From Dyadobacter sp. CY261 (GTDB lineage Bacteria; Bacteroidota; Bacteroidia; Cytophagales; Spirosomataceae), in the NCBI RefSeq assembly GCF_021440085.1, contig NZ_JAKCPW010000005.1, forward strand, positions 456,706 to 520,705: a stretch of 64,000 nt of DNA. The letters are read 5' to 3'. The notes under the pieces were generated by a model. The model was not told the origin of the DNA. It did no database searches and worked only from the letters and a program-made list of their open reading frames with translations. The position numbers and the translations under genes are program-made. Positions 16,138-24,665 of the stretch are shown one piece after another; position 1 is the first letter of the stretch, and each line of letters begins with the position of its first letter.

Positions 16138-17478
16138 ATGAAAAACCTGATCTTACTATTCATTTTTCTAACCCTTTTTTCCTGTAAAAAAGACAGGTCG
16201 GCGGATCCGCAGCCAGCTATCCAGGATGCTTCCTTTGCATTCCAGGAGTTTAAGGTGGAAGGCGTTAGCCAGGAAAATATTTCTTTCGTCGATAGGATCA
16301 TATTTATCAGGTTGCCTCTGGATTATGCGCACGGCAAAATAATATTGCCATCCATTAAAATGAATAAAGGCTTTAATCTTGAAACTGATATCAGCAAAGG
16401 TATCCGATATGAATCCAATGGCTTTTTCCTGGACGTTAGTAGCGAAAATTATGGAGATCAATCCTTTGGGATCTGTGTTATTCCTGCGGTTCCGTTAGAT
16501 GTGAAAGGAGATACAGCGCAATATGAGGTAACCATTACGCACGATACGCATATCCAGATACCTATCGAGAATATTGGTAGTATTCCCTTTGTAGACGAGA
16601 AGGGTAACTTTCACTATTTCCCGATTGTGAGCATGAAAAGCAAGCGTTCAGGTGAAGTGTTTGAGATAATGTCTGCTATGTTCGTGAGCGAGGGATCGGT
16701 AAGTGACAAGATTTGGATCGACATTCCCAAAACAACTCCTGCGGATGTTTTTGATGTTACAATCCAGTGGGCAGGTAAGGTACTGGATCGGCCCGGACTA
16801 ATTAAAGTCAAGCATGGAAAACCCGAAATTGATCAGGTTGGCGGATTTTTCGTGGCCGGGAGTCCTTTGTATACGCTATCGGGATTCAATCTGGACCCGA
16901 ACCATACGTATGAGTTGCAACTTGAAAATGACTTTGCAAGTGCCGTTAAAATAGCACTGGTCAGAAAGGATTTTAATACCCTGGTTTTAAATATGCCCGA
17001 CAACATCAAACCCGGTAACTATCACGCGAAGATTTTTATAGATTCAAAAGAATACCAGCCGCTATCCTATCCGTATCCGCCCTACGCGAATTTTAATTTC
17101 ATGGCAGCCGAAACGCAACCGCATCTGAGAATCCTATCCCGGCCGTCGCTGCTGAAATCAGGTGTATGTTATTTTTATGAATCGACCAATGTTCTTCACA
17201 AAAGCGAGAATATCGTTGCTGATATTCGTTATCGGTATGATAGTGAAACTACCGCGGTATCACTTCGCATGAGGAACTTGGGGACAGGGCAGGAATACAT
17301 TTTGCCAAGTACCGGTTCGCGGGAGACCGTACTTTGTTGGGGACCCACATTCAGTCAATTTCCAATTCCGGCATCAGTTCCCAAAGGCAGGTACGAAGTC
17401 TACGCGATTGTCGGTAATGATCTCAAAGATCCCAAGCAAACCAGCGAGAAGTTAGGCCAGATCGTCACCATCCAGTAA
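16138..17478 (+). CDS. Hypothetical lipoprotein with Ig/IPT-like regions
   Basis: From the ATG at 16138 the product is 446 residues and begins MKNLILLFIFLTLFSCKK, a lipoprotein signal with the acylated Cys at position 16. The longer frame from 16054 would bury this signal, so it is rejected. The rest is beta-rich without enzyme motifs. The central part (GGFFVAGSPLYTLSGFNLDPNHTYELQL) resembles an IPT/TIG-type immunoglobulin fold as found in surface-exposed Bacteroidota lipoproteins. It is probably anchored at the cell surface. Function unknown; no neighbour suggests a role. Confidence 0.7.
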   Translation: MKNLILLFIFLTLFSCKKDRSADPQPAIQDASFAFQEFKVEGVSQENISFVDRIIFIRLPLDYAHGKIILPSIKMNKGFNLETDISKGIRYESNGFFLDVSSENYGDQSFGICVIPAVPLDVKGDTAQYEVTITHDTHIQIPIENIGSIPFVDEKGNFHYFPIVSMKSKRSGEVFEIMSAMFVSEGSVSDKIWIDIPKTTPADVFDVTIQWAGKVLDRPGLIKVKHGKPEIDQVGGFFVAGSPLYTLSGFNLDPNHTYELQLENDFASAVKIALVRKDFNTLVLNMPDNIKPGNYHAKIFIDSKEYQPLSYPYPPYANFNFMAAETQPHLRILSRPSLLKSGVCYFYESTNVLHKSENIVADIRYRYDSETTAVSLRMRNLGTGQEYILPSTGSRETVLCWGPTFSQFPIPASVPKGRYEVYAIVGNDLKDPKQTSEKLGQIVTIQ

Positions 17479-17559
17479 AGACAGATACGGGCTTTCATCA
17501 GACCGGGTTTTCAGATATTTCTTACAATTTACGGCTTCCTAATATCCATTCTCAAACTT

Positions 17560-18042
17560 ATGAGCCTTCCTGTCGTAAAGCAGCAGATCGCCTGGGTATC
17601 GTTGATTCCCCAGCTAGGATTTATGGCCCTTTTAACGGCGGTCTATTATATAATGGGAACTGATCAGTTTGTGATTTTCGGGGCAGGCACTTATCTCGTA
17701 ATATCCAATTTGCTCCGGTTCCTTGCGTTGAAGGATCATAATCAAGCTGTTAAATCTCTCAAAGCGGGTGAGTTCAGAAATGCAATCCCCGGGTTTCAGT
17801 CTAGCTATGATTTTTTAAATAGCTACCCTTGGATTGATAAGTACCGCTATTTGATTCTTCTGAGCTCCTCGAAAATTTCATTCAGAGAAATGGCATTGAA
17901 TAATATCGCCTTTAGTTACACTCAAATTGGAGAAGGTGAGAAAGCGATTTCTTACTACAAGCGAATGCTGGCAGAATATCCGGATAGCGATCTCGCAAAG
18001 GCTGCACTGAATTTCATCGATGCGATCCGAAAGGATGGTTGA
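17560..18042 (+). CDS. Membrane protein with TPR-like C-terminal part
   Basis: A 160-residue protein. Residues 10-60 hold two membrane segments (WVSLIPQLGFMALLTAVYYI and FVIFGAGTYLVISNLLRFL). The remainder is helical and contains a tetratricopeptide-like pair: NQAVKSLKAGEFRNAIPGFQ and ALNNIAFSYTQIGEGEKAIS followed by YKRMLAEYPDSDLAKAALNF. Such small TPR proteins usually mediate protein contacts at the inner membrane. No recognised family name. It stands alone between the lipoprotein and the HipB-like relic. Confidence 0.6.
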   Translation: MSLPVVKQQIAWVSLIPQLGFMALLTAVYYIMGTDQFVIFGAGTYLVISNLLRFLALKDHNQAVKSLKAGEFRNAIPGFQSSYDFLNSYPWIDKYRYLILLSSSKISFREMALNNIAFSYTQIGEGEKAISYYKRMLAEYPDSDLAKAALNFIDAIRKDG

Positions 18043-18148
18043 CAGTGTTAGAGCAGAAGGGGCTGGTCGATCGAATAATCTGTCAGAGACAAAATGCTTC
18101 GTTCACAACTGCTAACGTTGTCAGTTACCAACACTTTCGATATTTTTA

Positions 18149-18162
18149 TTGATAATAATCAA
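18149..18162 (+). promoter_or_regulatory. Inverted repeat before the HipB-like gene
   Basis: TTGATAATAATCAA has TTGAT/ATCAA half-sites around a 4-base centre and ends 4 bases before the ATG at 18167. The position suits an autoregulatory operator of the antitoxin-type regulator. Role inferred. Confidence 0.4.
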
Positions 18163-18166
18163 CATT

Positions 18167-18469
18167 ATGGCAACCAAAAAGCTGGTTCTTCTGCCTAGAT
18201 TTCTGAAAATACTGGAACAACTCTGCGAAAACATAAAACTGGCTCGCAAGCGTCGGAAACTTACGACCATTCAGGTGTCTGAACGGGCAGGAATAGACCG
18301 CACCACACTGTATCACATTGAAAAAGGTAATCCGAGTGTTTCTATCGGGGCATACTTCAAAGTTTTGAGGGTTTAAAATCTGCACGAAGATTTTCGAAAA
18401 CTAGCCGCAGACGACGAGCTGGGAAGGAAGTTGCAGAATTTGAAGTTGCTTGGTAAGTCGAGCGAATAA
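18167..18469 (+). pseudogene. HipB-like XRE regulator interrupted by an in-frame stop
   Basis: The full frame of 100 codons is in phase from the ATG at 18167 to the TAA at 18467-18469, but TAA at 18374-18376 interrupts it after 69 residues. The first part carries an XRE HTH (ENIKLARKRRKLTTIQVSERAGIDRTTLYHIEKG). After the stop, the same frame continues NLHEDFRKLAADDELGRKLQ, the typical tail of HipB-like antitoxins. Where these proteins usually read VLNL, a leucine TTA has become TAA. No HipA kinase gene follows; the next gene is on the other strand. The truncated 69-residue HTH might still bind DNA, so loss of function is likely but not certain. Confidence 0.75.
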
Positions 18470-18535
18470 CTGCTTATTAAAAAAGGCTTCAAAGCTTTTC
18501 CGCATGAGGTTGGAAGAGTTTTCGTAAGATGACAG

Positions 18536-18566
18536 AATAGGCTCCGAAGTTAAATCGGAGCCTATT
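18536..18566 (-). terminator. Strong hairpin terminator
   Basis: AATAGGCTCCGA and TCGGAGCCTATT make a perfect 12-bp stem with a 7-base loop, 7 bases beyond the stop of the minus-strand lipoprotein gene. It could also stop transcription from the HipB-like gene on the other side. Confidence 0.7.
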
Positions 18567-18572
18567 ATCGTA

Positions 18573-19223
18573 TCACTTCCGTTTACTCGCCACGGTTTTA
18601 ATTCTCCCCTGAATATTTACATGCTCCGGATAAATAGGTCCAAAGTCGGAATTCCGGTCCTCCATTTGGTAACTAACCTCAAATGTTGCCTGGATTTCAC
18701 GGGTGGTCGAATCGTAGCTTGTTATTTCGACCCAGCTTTGTTTGCCAGCGTTCAGCTTGTAGTGATCTTTACCCGCGTCGCAGTTCATGCTGGTAAAATC
18801 AGTAACATTGTACTCGTACTGCATGCCGCTGGCGTATTCATTCAGCGATAGGCGTCCGATCTTTAACGGTACTCGAAAGTAGAAGCTTTCAAATATGCAT
18901 GGCTCAATGTGGGCGCGGGTAAGAAGCGATTGAATGCTGATACTGATTTCTTGTTGATCGCTCACGGAGTTGGGAGGGTTCCATATGTGGGCTGTCGTCT
19001 CCAGAAACGGTGCATGGTCCCATGTATGTCCGTTGAAGCGGGCATCAATTTCTCCCCCCTGGATTTCCGGAATGTAAGTTTTGATTTTATCGCCGTTCAT
19101 ACTTTGCGGATATTCGCCGTCATAGGTCCAGGGGTCAAAGGCTTTTTCCTTTCCATCCTTGCATGCTAGGCCAAGGGTGAGAAGGAGAAAGAATAGAGAA
19201 CGCGTTGCTAAGCTTTTGCTCAT
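18573..19223 (-). CDS. Hypothetical lipoprotein
   Basis: A 216-residue protein from the ATG at 19223 (MSKSLATRSLFFLLLTLGLACKD), giving a lipobox with Cys at about position 21. The mature part is beta-rich with paired ETTAHIWNPPNS and FTSMNCDAGKDHYKLN segments and no enzyme motif. Its ATG overlaps the TGA stop of the metalloprotease gene (ATGA at 19220-19223), so translation is coupled to the protease. It may be a surface partner or inhibitor of the protease; this is inferred from coupling only. Confidence 0.7.
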   Translation of the reverse strand: MSKSLATRSLFFLLLTLGLACKDGKEKAFDPWTYDGEYPQSMNGDKIKTYIPEIQGGEIDARFNGHTWDHAPFLETTAHIWNPPNSVSDQQEISISIQSLLTRAHIEPCIFESFYFRVPLKIGRLSLNEYASGMQYEYNVTDFTSMNCDAGKDHYKLNAGKQSWVEITSYDSTTREIQATFEVSYQMEDRNSDFGPIYPEHVNIQGRIKTVASKRK

Positions 19224-21088
19224 TTGGTTACTACGAATGGTTTGCTGATCGTTTTTCCGCCGTGGGTTAACCTGCAAATATATAAGCCGCTTGTCAATTT
19301 GCTAATGTCCATGTGTTCGGTGTGATTTCCTGAGGGAACGTCTTTCACTGGTTTAGAAATATGGCTCCTTCCCAACAGATCGAACAGCTCTACGTGAATG
19401 TCGGACTTCTGGCTTATTGAATAGTTTATTTTGATTTTATTATTTGCAGGGTTCGGAGACACAGAATAGAATGCAGTTTCCGATTCTGATTGTGTGACTG
19501 GTGTTTCGGTAGTCCGACATCCCGGACAAATGTTGACATTCACCGTTTTGCTAGTGGTATAGGTTTGGGCCTGATCAGTTATGATCACGCATCTCAGAAA
19601 CAGCGAGCCATTCTGGCTTTCGTTTACGTAGTAATCCATCATATCCCCGCCTCCCCAATACGTGTTATAGGTGAAGCCATCGAAACTGTACTGCCATGTA
19701 GTGGATACGATGTTCCGGCAGAAGTAAAGAAGTTCCCAACGGTAATTGCCGGAGCTGCCGATTCCGCTGGGGCCGTCGATCGTGGCGTGAAAAGGAGTTC
19801 CCACCGAAGGACGGAAGTTGACCACTTTCCAACTTGTTTCCGAGATAACGCGTGCAACGTGGTTGGTACCCGGTGTGCCAATGGGTGTCCCGGCGATTTG
19901 AATATATGGGTTGGAAAAATACATGATGCGATTGCTCAGGATATCAAACGTATGCATCATCGTCCGGTTAGCACCAAACTTATACCCGTGTGAATAAGCG
20001 GGCGGGTTGGTGTCGCCTTCATGGCGACCGCCGACAAGATGCCCAAGTTCATGGGTAAATGTGTAACTGGCGGTGTGGCTGGAAGCTGTGGCCAGAACGA
20101 CTGCGCAATAATTCGTATTATCAGCCGGGATGGTTATTACTGAGCCGACTGTGCCACCGAAGTTTGCATCGATAAGACCGATAACTAAATCGGCATTAAA
20201 TTGATTTCTGAGATTCTGGATCGTTGCATTATCGCGTAGTCGTGCAGCCGCCTCACCTGCGCTTGCCGCCGTCTCCGGGCTATTACTGGAAAAAGTCACC
20301 AGCTGCGTTCCGGCAAGCGTAATTTTATTTGCAAGCTCCGTGGCTCCTGAATTATCGATTGTCTGATTGTATTGCTGAACAGATAAGGTGATGGTCTGGC
20401 CAATATTCGCTACGGCGCTAGCCGCGGCTGCGGTGTATGCGACGAAAACCCGCATGGGCTCAGAGCAAACGCCCATTCTCGCATTTTCGTCTTGGTCATT
20501 ATGCGCCGGATCCTTCGCATCCGGTAGGGCAAATCCGCCTTTGTCGGCATCGCAGTGCGCTTCCAGGTCGTTCCTGTCTTCCTGCAGAACGGAAATTCCG
20601 TTTTCTAGAGTGAAAACTTGAAAATGACGATTATTAAATCTGAACGCACCGAACAACTGTCCCTTTTCGCAAATAAATAGGGCTGTGGAAACTTCATCCT
20701 TCGAAACGCCCATCCATTTGAATTCCGTCTCGGACTCTACATCGACCTGGCGGGCATAATAGGTTAGTTCCTCAGACGACCCAGGAATATTAAAGGTGAG
20801 CACTCCTTTTTTCTGGATTTTGGCGAGGTCTCCGATCTTTACCGGCAAAACCTGCTTGTACAATCCTGTTCGCTCCATTTGCTGAATTTTGCCAGCCCTT
20901 TGCTGTGAAATTTTCGACAAATCATCTTGTGAAGCCAGGGAAAACAAAGACGTGGTAGAGTTCGCCTGCTGACCGATCGCATTTTGAAAGGCAAAAAGCA
21001 GGCATGCCATAATTATGTAAGTCATCCATCCACCTGACCTCAGGATCTCCTGGTGTTTTGGGAAGCGAAATTGGTACATGTGTCGCAT
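19220..21088 (-). CDS. Secreted zinc metalloprotease (M12/reprolysin-like) with T9SS sorting domain
   Basis: A 622-residue protein with an N-terminal signal (hydrophobic segment TYIIMACLLFAFQNAIGQ), a propeptide region to about residue 200, and a metzincin catalytic domain. The zinc motif HELGHLVGGRHE (HExxHxxGxxH) is complete and a Met-turn is likely at RTMMHTFD. A beta-domain follows, and the last 80 residues (VSPNPANNKIKINYSIS ... GLYICRLTHGGKTISKPFVVTK) form a type A C-terminal sorting domain, so the protein leaves through the type IX secretion system. It is translationally coupled to the lipoprotein gene downstream. Confidence 0.88.
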   Translation of the reverse strand: MRHMYQFRFPKHQEILRSGGWMTYIIMACLLFAFQNAIGQQANSTTSLFSLASQDDLSKISQQRAGKIQQMERTGLYKQVLPVKIGDLAKIQKKGVLTFNIPGSSEELTYYARQVDVESETEFKWMGVSKDEVSTALFICEKGQLFGAFRFNNRHFQVFTLENGISVLQEDRNDLEAHCDADKGGFALPDAKDPAHNDQDENARMGVCSEPMRVFVAYTAAAASAVANIGQTITLSVQQYNQTIDNSGATELANKITLAGTQLVTFSSNSPETAASAGEAAARLRDNATIQNLRNQFNADLVIGLIDANFGGTVGSVITIPADNTNYCAVVLATASSHTASYTFTHELGHLVGGRHEGDTNPPAYSHGYKFGANRTMMHTFDILSNRIMYFSNPYIQIAGTPIGTPGTNHVARVISETSWKVVNFRPSVGTPFHATIDGPSGIGSSGNYRWELLYFCRNIVSTTWQYSFDGFTYNTYWGGGDMMDYYVNESQNGSLFLRCVIITDQAQTYTTSKTVNVNICPGCRTTETPVTQSESETAFYSVSPNPANNKIKINYSISQKSDIHVELFDLLGRSHISKPVKDVPSGNHTEHMDISKLTSGLYICRLTHGGKTISKPFVVTK

Positions 21089-21193
21089 AAGTTTGTCTCG
21101 ATTGAATTGTTAAGATGTGAAGTAACAACCAGACACAAATAAGTAACAAACGGTTGCTTGAGATTTAATTATTTACATAAATTTTTAGATAAA

Positions 21194-21655
21194 TCATGGA
21201 AAGATCCCGTACAACAAACAGGTATAGCAACTAAACAGAAAAATGTCTCGTACCTGGGTGAGGCGCGCTGACGGAAACTTCTTCGACCCGATAGTTTTCA
21301 GTTCTCTCTCTGTGAGTGCAGCGCGATTCACTTCCTTCCTTCGAATTTTGAAGCCGAAGAAAGGGTCCTTTTGTAAGAGTCCGAGTTTTATTAAGCTTAA
21401 TACAATCTTCTTACAATAGGCTATATACCGCATTGTCGTATTATGGCCGCACTTTTGGTCGGACCGTGTATTCTCTTTGGTTCCGCTTTTGCGGCCTGCC
21501 GCAGAATTCCACTTTTCGGGCTCGCAGGTCCTCTTTGTTGCTAATTCGATGCGATGGCCACTGGCGGTTATCCGTAGGTAAATGGGGAGGTCTCCTGAAA
21601 CATAATTGCTCCTTCTTTTCAGGTAAAAGAGCACAGAGAAACTGTTTGTGAACAT
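21194..21655 (-). pseudogene. Decayed tyrosine integrase (internal deletion)
   Basis: The 153-codon frame matches the intact integrase at 26089-27306 at both ends of a missing middle part. The arm-binding N-terminus (SVLFYLKRRSNYVSGDLPIYLRI ... CEPEKWNSAAGRK) runs to ENTRS and then jumps directly to DQKCGHNTTMRY, losing about 110 residues. The frame ends at FSCYTCLLYGIFP, before the catalytic His-Arg-His-Tyr region. It lies immediately beside a tRNA-Arg-derived att copy, so it is the remnant of an older element at this site. It cannot be an active recombinase. Confidence 0.85.
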
Positions 21656-21778
21656 AGCAATCTGATTTTAATGGATGATAAAACTAGGATTGCGACCGTC
21701 AGAAAATCGAGATGTTTAATGCCTGAACATGCTGAAATCACCTGAACATGCTAAAATCAAGTGAGTTACAGGCATTCT

Positions 21779-21823
21779 GGTGGGCACTTTTTTATCAAAA
21801 CTGCTGCTCACTAGATGCTCACC
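21779..21823 (+). promoter_or_regulatory. Probable integrase arm-type sites of the older element
   Basis: GGTGGGCA (21779-21786) inverted, then TGCTCACT (21805-21812) and TGCTCACC (21816-21823) spaced 11 bases start to start. The arrangement copies that at 27409-27456 next to the intact integrase. Function inferred. Confidence 0.5.
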
Positions 21824-21869
21824 AGAATTTTGGCAAAACATGCATATTTCGGCACTTTCGACCAAAGAA

Positions 21870-21904
21870 AAAAGGCCTGCAAATCGTTGATTTACAGGCC
21901 TTTT
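21870..21904 (-). other. Att-proximal hairpin, copy A
   Basis: AAAAGGCCTGCAAATC, loop GTT, GATTTACAGGCCTTTT form a 16-bp stem with one mismatch. The near-identical hairpin recurs at 27502-27536 and a relative at 49136-49170, each beside a tRNA attachment region. It may terminate transcription or be a recombination structure. Confidence 0.5.
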
Positions 21905-22074
21905 GATACTTTTAGTATTGAACTAAGTGGTCACGTAGGGATTCGAACCGCCCGGCGGCCCGGCCCAAACCTCCTGATCCGTACCGCGGTGGCGGACCAC
22001 TCAGATGAAATCTAATAAAAAAAGCGCCAATCTTGTGAAAGGCGCCTTAATTCGTGGTCACGTAGGGATTCGAA
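21889..22074 (+). repeat. 185-bp direct repeat, copy A (att region)
   Basis: This stretch matches 27521-27706 with one substitution and two compensating one-base indels. It holds two copies of the tRNA-Arg T-arm sequence GTGGTCACGTAGGGATTCGA (from 21927 and from 22054), a 74-base tRNA-like hairpin (21927-22000) and a terminator-like hairpin (22014-22048). Homology to copy B stops right after the second core at 22074, which marks one end of the 5.6-kb element and the right end of the older one. Confidence 0.75.
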
Positions 22075-22125
22075 TCTACGTTATAACTTATTGATTTTCA
22101 ATGCGTAAATGTAGCTCAGAAGGGC

Positions 22126-22144
22126 TGCTCACCGGCTGCTCACC
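22126..22144 (+). promoter_or_regulatory. Probable integrase arm-type sites at the left end
   Basis: Two copies of TGCTCACC (22126-22133 and 22137-22144) with 11-base periodicity lie 52 bases inside the left core. The same octamer with the same period occurs at the right end (27438-27456). This fits arm-type binding by the N-terminal domain of the integrase. Confidence 0.5.
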
Positions 22145-22298
22145 TGATTTTGGGATTGGTGCAATCGATGAATTAAATTAAGATATAATTTGCTTATCGA
22201 CAATGATTTGATGAATTTTTGTTTGGAAATCAATTTGGGGTTCGATTGTCACGAACGTCGCAAGCTGGTGTTGGGGCGACACTCTATTAAAATTTCAG

Positions 22299-23711
22299 CT
22301 ACAAAATATCGCCGTTCTCATTTACCTTGACAAGATACATGGAGCTTTCCTGCTCATTGGGGCAATCTTTGTAGCTCGTGCCAACGAATAAAATTGAGTT
22401 GTCTTTCAACTGAGAAGCGAAGGTGCCGAATCCACGTTCTGGGAAACACGTTTTGTTACGCCTTCCCAGACGTTTAGTCCATTTCATGACGCCTGTTTCA
22501 TCAAAAAGCGTTAGCAGTAAGCCATTCCAATGTGTAAATCCTGACCCCGTAACAAAGTGTCCGGTAGAAGTACTGCTTACCCAATTTGAATGGTCCGAAG
22601 GTATTGGAAATTCATTTGAAAACTTGCCGGTGGCATCGAGCAATGTGAATGCTGGGCCAGGGCCATTGGTAAATATATAGTTTTCAGTCGCTGCCATATA
22701 GGTGCCGCCAACAGCGCTCATTGGTGCACGAAGTCGGGATTTACGAAGTATGAGCTTGCCTGAGAAATCAGTTTTTAAGACAACCAGAGAGTCATAGCAG
22801 TTAGCGCAGCCATTCAAACTAGTGCCTGATGCTGCAAACTGGTATCCGTCGGGCAATGGAAGAATATTTCCGGCGCCAAAAAAGCGCTCCTTGTTGAAAA
22901 CTTTTCTCCACGAAAGGGTGCCGTCTGCATTTAGTTTGATCATGGAAGTAAAACCTATTTTAATGCCATAACCTTCCAGGTCGCCTTCCTCTTCAGCAAT
23001 AATGATAATTCCTCCGTCCGAAGAACTCCGTATATCAATTGATACACCCATGTCCAGCGGGTACGATTTCGTCCATTCAACATTTCCGGTACTATCGGTT
23101 TTCATAATACATAGTGGCCCCCGATAATCATATTCATCCCAACTTCCAGCCATTAAAAGCCCTCCATCTGGCGCGACGTCGATTTTGCGATAGACGGTAC
23201 TATGACTATCTGACCAGTATTTTGTCCATCTTAGTCTCAGGTTTTTATCGAATTTGGATAGATACAGCTTCGCGTCCGTTTTATCGTTTGTGTTGCCCAT
23301 CACGTAAATCGAACCATCTCTTGCCTCTGCAAAATCTGTTGGCTTGGTAATCGAAAGCAGATCAACATAACGCTCTTTGATCCGTACCACGATCTTTTTG
23401 TTAAGTACGACCGGTGTTGTTCCTGGCCTGGATACAGCCAGTTTGACTTCGTATTCGCCTGGTTCGGTGTAGGCATGTGTTGTATGCCGGCCGCTGTTCG
23501 TGTTACCGTCTCCAAAATTCCATTCGTAGGCTACACCAACCGAGTCAGAGCAGTTTGTAAAAGTGATCAGTGAGTCGATTGCAAAGTCCTCAACCGGTGA
23601 AAGAGTAAAACAAACCGATATTTTTTCTTCGGCGGGTACCGGGACTTGCTTGTCTTTTTTACAGGATGAAATGACCATTGCAAGAAGCAGAACAACCTTA
23701 ATATAACGCAT
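22299..23711 (-). CDS. PKD-domain lipoprotein
   Basis: A 470-residue protein from the ATG at 23711 (MRYIKVVLLLAMVISSCKK), with the lipobox Cys near residue 17. A frame extension to 23762 adds residues before the signal and is rejected. Residues about 30-115 form a PKD domain (CFTLSPVEDFAIDSL ... YEWNFGDGNTNSGRHTTHAY ... PGEYEVKLAVS). The remainder has repeating blade-like units (DGSIYVMGNTND, DGGLLMAGSWDEYD, SDGGIIIIAEEEGD) that resemble a beta-propeller. It is likely a surface lipoprotein carried as cargo in the element, convergent with nothing nearby. Function unknown. Confidence 0.75.
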   Translation of the reverse strand: MRYIKVVLLLAMVISSCKKDKQVPVPAEEKISVCFTLSPVEDFAIDSLITFTNCSDSVGVAYEWNFGDGNTNSGRHTTHAYTEPGEYEVKLAVSRPGTTPVVLNKKIVVRIKERYVDLLSITKPTDFAEARDGSIYVMGNTNDKTDAKLYLSKFDKNLRLRWTKYWSDSHSTVYRKIDVAPDGGLLMAGSWDEYDYRGPLCIMKTDSTGNVEWTKSYPLDMGVSIDIRSSSDGGIIIIAEEEGDLEGYGIKIGFTSMIKLNADGTLSWRKVFNKERFFGAGNILPLPDGYQFAASGTSLNGCANCYDSLVVLKTDFSGKLILRKSRLRAPMSAVGGTYMAATENYIFTNGPGPAFTLLDATGKFSNEFPIPSDHSNWVSSTSTGHFVTGSGFTHWNGLLLTLFDETGVMKWTKRLGRRNKTCFPERGFGTFASQLKDNSILFVGTSYKDCPNEQESSMYLVKVNENGDIL

Positions 23712-23785
23712 ATAGAGATGAGGTGTTTTAAGTAAATCAAAATTACGGAAACTAGTAGTCACCGCAAAACACGTTTTCTTTCAGA

Positions 23786-23864
23786 AAGCTCGCGCGAACG
23801 TCCGGTTTCATGCTTACTATTATATGGTAGTAGTCCGCACCCACGCGGACGTCGGCCCGAGCTT
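23786..23864. other. Structured inverted repeat with alternative pairings
   Basis: Left arm 23786-23804 and right arm 23846-23864 pair at 16 of 19 positions around a 41-base loop. Inside, GTCCGC and GCGGAC (23833-23850) form a local hairpin that competes for part of the right arm. A separate hairpin GTTTGGTC/GACCAAAC follows at 23929-23960. The rest of 23763-24104 holds no supported gene. Role unknown; it may be a leader of the PKD lipoprotein gene or part of the transfer region. Confidence 0.4.
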
Positions 23865-24104
23865 AGTTGAATTAGGCGCGAAATTCAAATGGGAAAATTC
23901 ATCTTCGTTCTAAATAACTTTTTGAAAGGTTTGGTCACTTTCAACTCTTTTCGACCAAACTCGACTTTCTCCAAACAGCCTATCGACAACCATCAAACCT
24001 TTCAATCCTAAGGCAAATTTACCTAGGATAGGTAAATCTCATCTCTATAAACTAGTTTCACAAATCGACTCGACCGCCAAGTTTCCAAGACCTTCAACCG
24101 ATTC

Positions 24105-24224
24105 GAGCCGCCTGCTTTGCCCGTCTGGCCAGATGTACGATTGTAATACAATCGCCGGTTGCTGCGCACCCGATCTGGCCTTCCCCTCCAAAGTCGGTCC
24201 AGGTTTGTGAAGGAGTTTTTAATA
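24105..24224 (+). other. oriT-like conserved region, copy 1
   Basis: This block is nearly identical to 58826-58944, directly upstream of mobC in the second island. It holds the inverted repeat CGATTGTAATACAATCG (24138-24154) and an outer CTGGCC repeat. In mobilisable elements a palindrome upstream of the mobilisation genes is the usual place of the transfer origin. The nick site cannot be assigned from sequence alone. Confidence 0.55.
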
Positions 24225-24520
24225 TTTGAAAGTGTAAATAGGATCGTGATGAAAGAAGAAAAATCGAACACGACAAAGCTTGTAATCTTCCGGTTAACGC
24301 CCAATGAGTACGCCAATCTGAAAGCCAAACGCGGCCACACCACATGCCAGAAACTTACATTGATTACCGCACGAATTCTTTTTCCATGGAAGTGCGTTAG
24401 GTAAGCAGTATAGTGCGAAGGTGATTGCCGAGCGATGCATCTAGGATTATTTTGCTCTTCATCAGCAAAAGTCTTAAAGATGGAGAATATAAGTCGCATC
24501 AGTTGAATAATGTAAGAAGC
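24222..24520 (+). pseudogene. Collapsed mobC-mobA mobilisation module
   Basis: Bases to about 24355 match the 5' half of the mobC gene at 58942 (KEEKSNTTKLVIFRLTPNEY), but the start ATG has become ATA. From about 24356 the sequence matches the 3' end of mobA (compare CATGGAAGTGCG... with 60340 onward, and CGCATCAGTTGAA near 24497). About 1.25 kb, covering the rest of mobC and most of the relaxase, is missing. The remaining frame ends after a nonsense tail. The module cannot encode a relaxase. Confidence 0.75.
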
Positions 24521-24622
24521 AGAAGAGCTGGCCGTTAGGACTTTGAGGTTCGTTGATCATCCTATCTAGAAATTTCTTATTAGCTGCGACTGCTTCATAA
24601 CCTTTGTTGAACCTAAGAGATT

Positions 24623-24630
24623 TATCTTTG
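24623..24630 (+). promoter_or_regulatory. Possible -7 promoter box of the AbiH gene
   Basis: TATCTTTG matches TAnnTTTG and lies 36 bases before the ATG at 24666. TTG triplets occur 13 and 16 bases upstream, closer than the usual spacing, so the -33 box is uncertain. Confidence 0.4.
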
Positions 24631-24665
24631 AACCATCTTCCTTCGTCCTTAACTACAACTCCGGC

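Noticed and set aside
24023..24499. 158-codon minus-strand frame
   Set aside because: It runs antisense through the oriT-like block and the collapsed mob module; the matching frame in the other island (58803-59105) arises from the same DNA.
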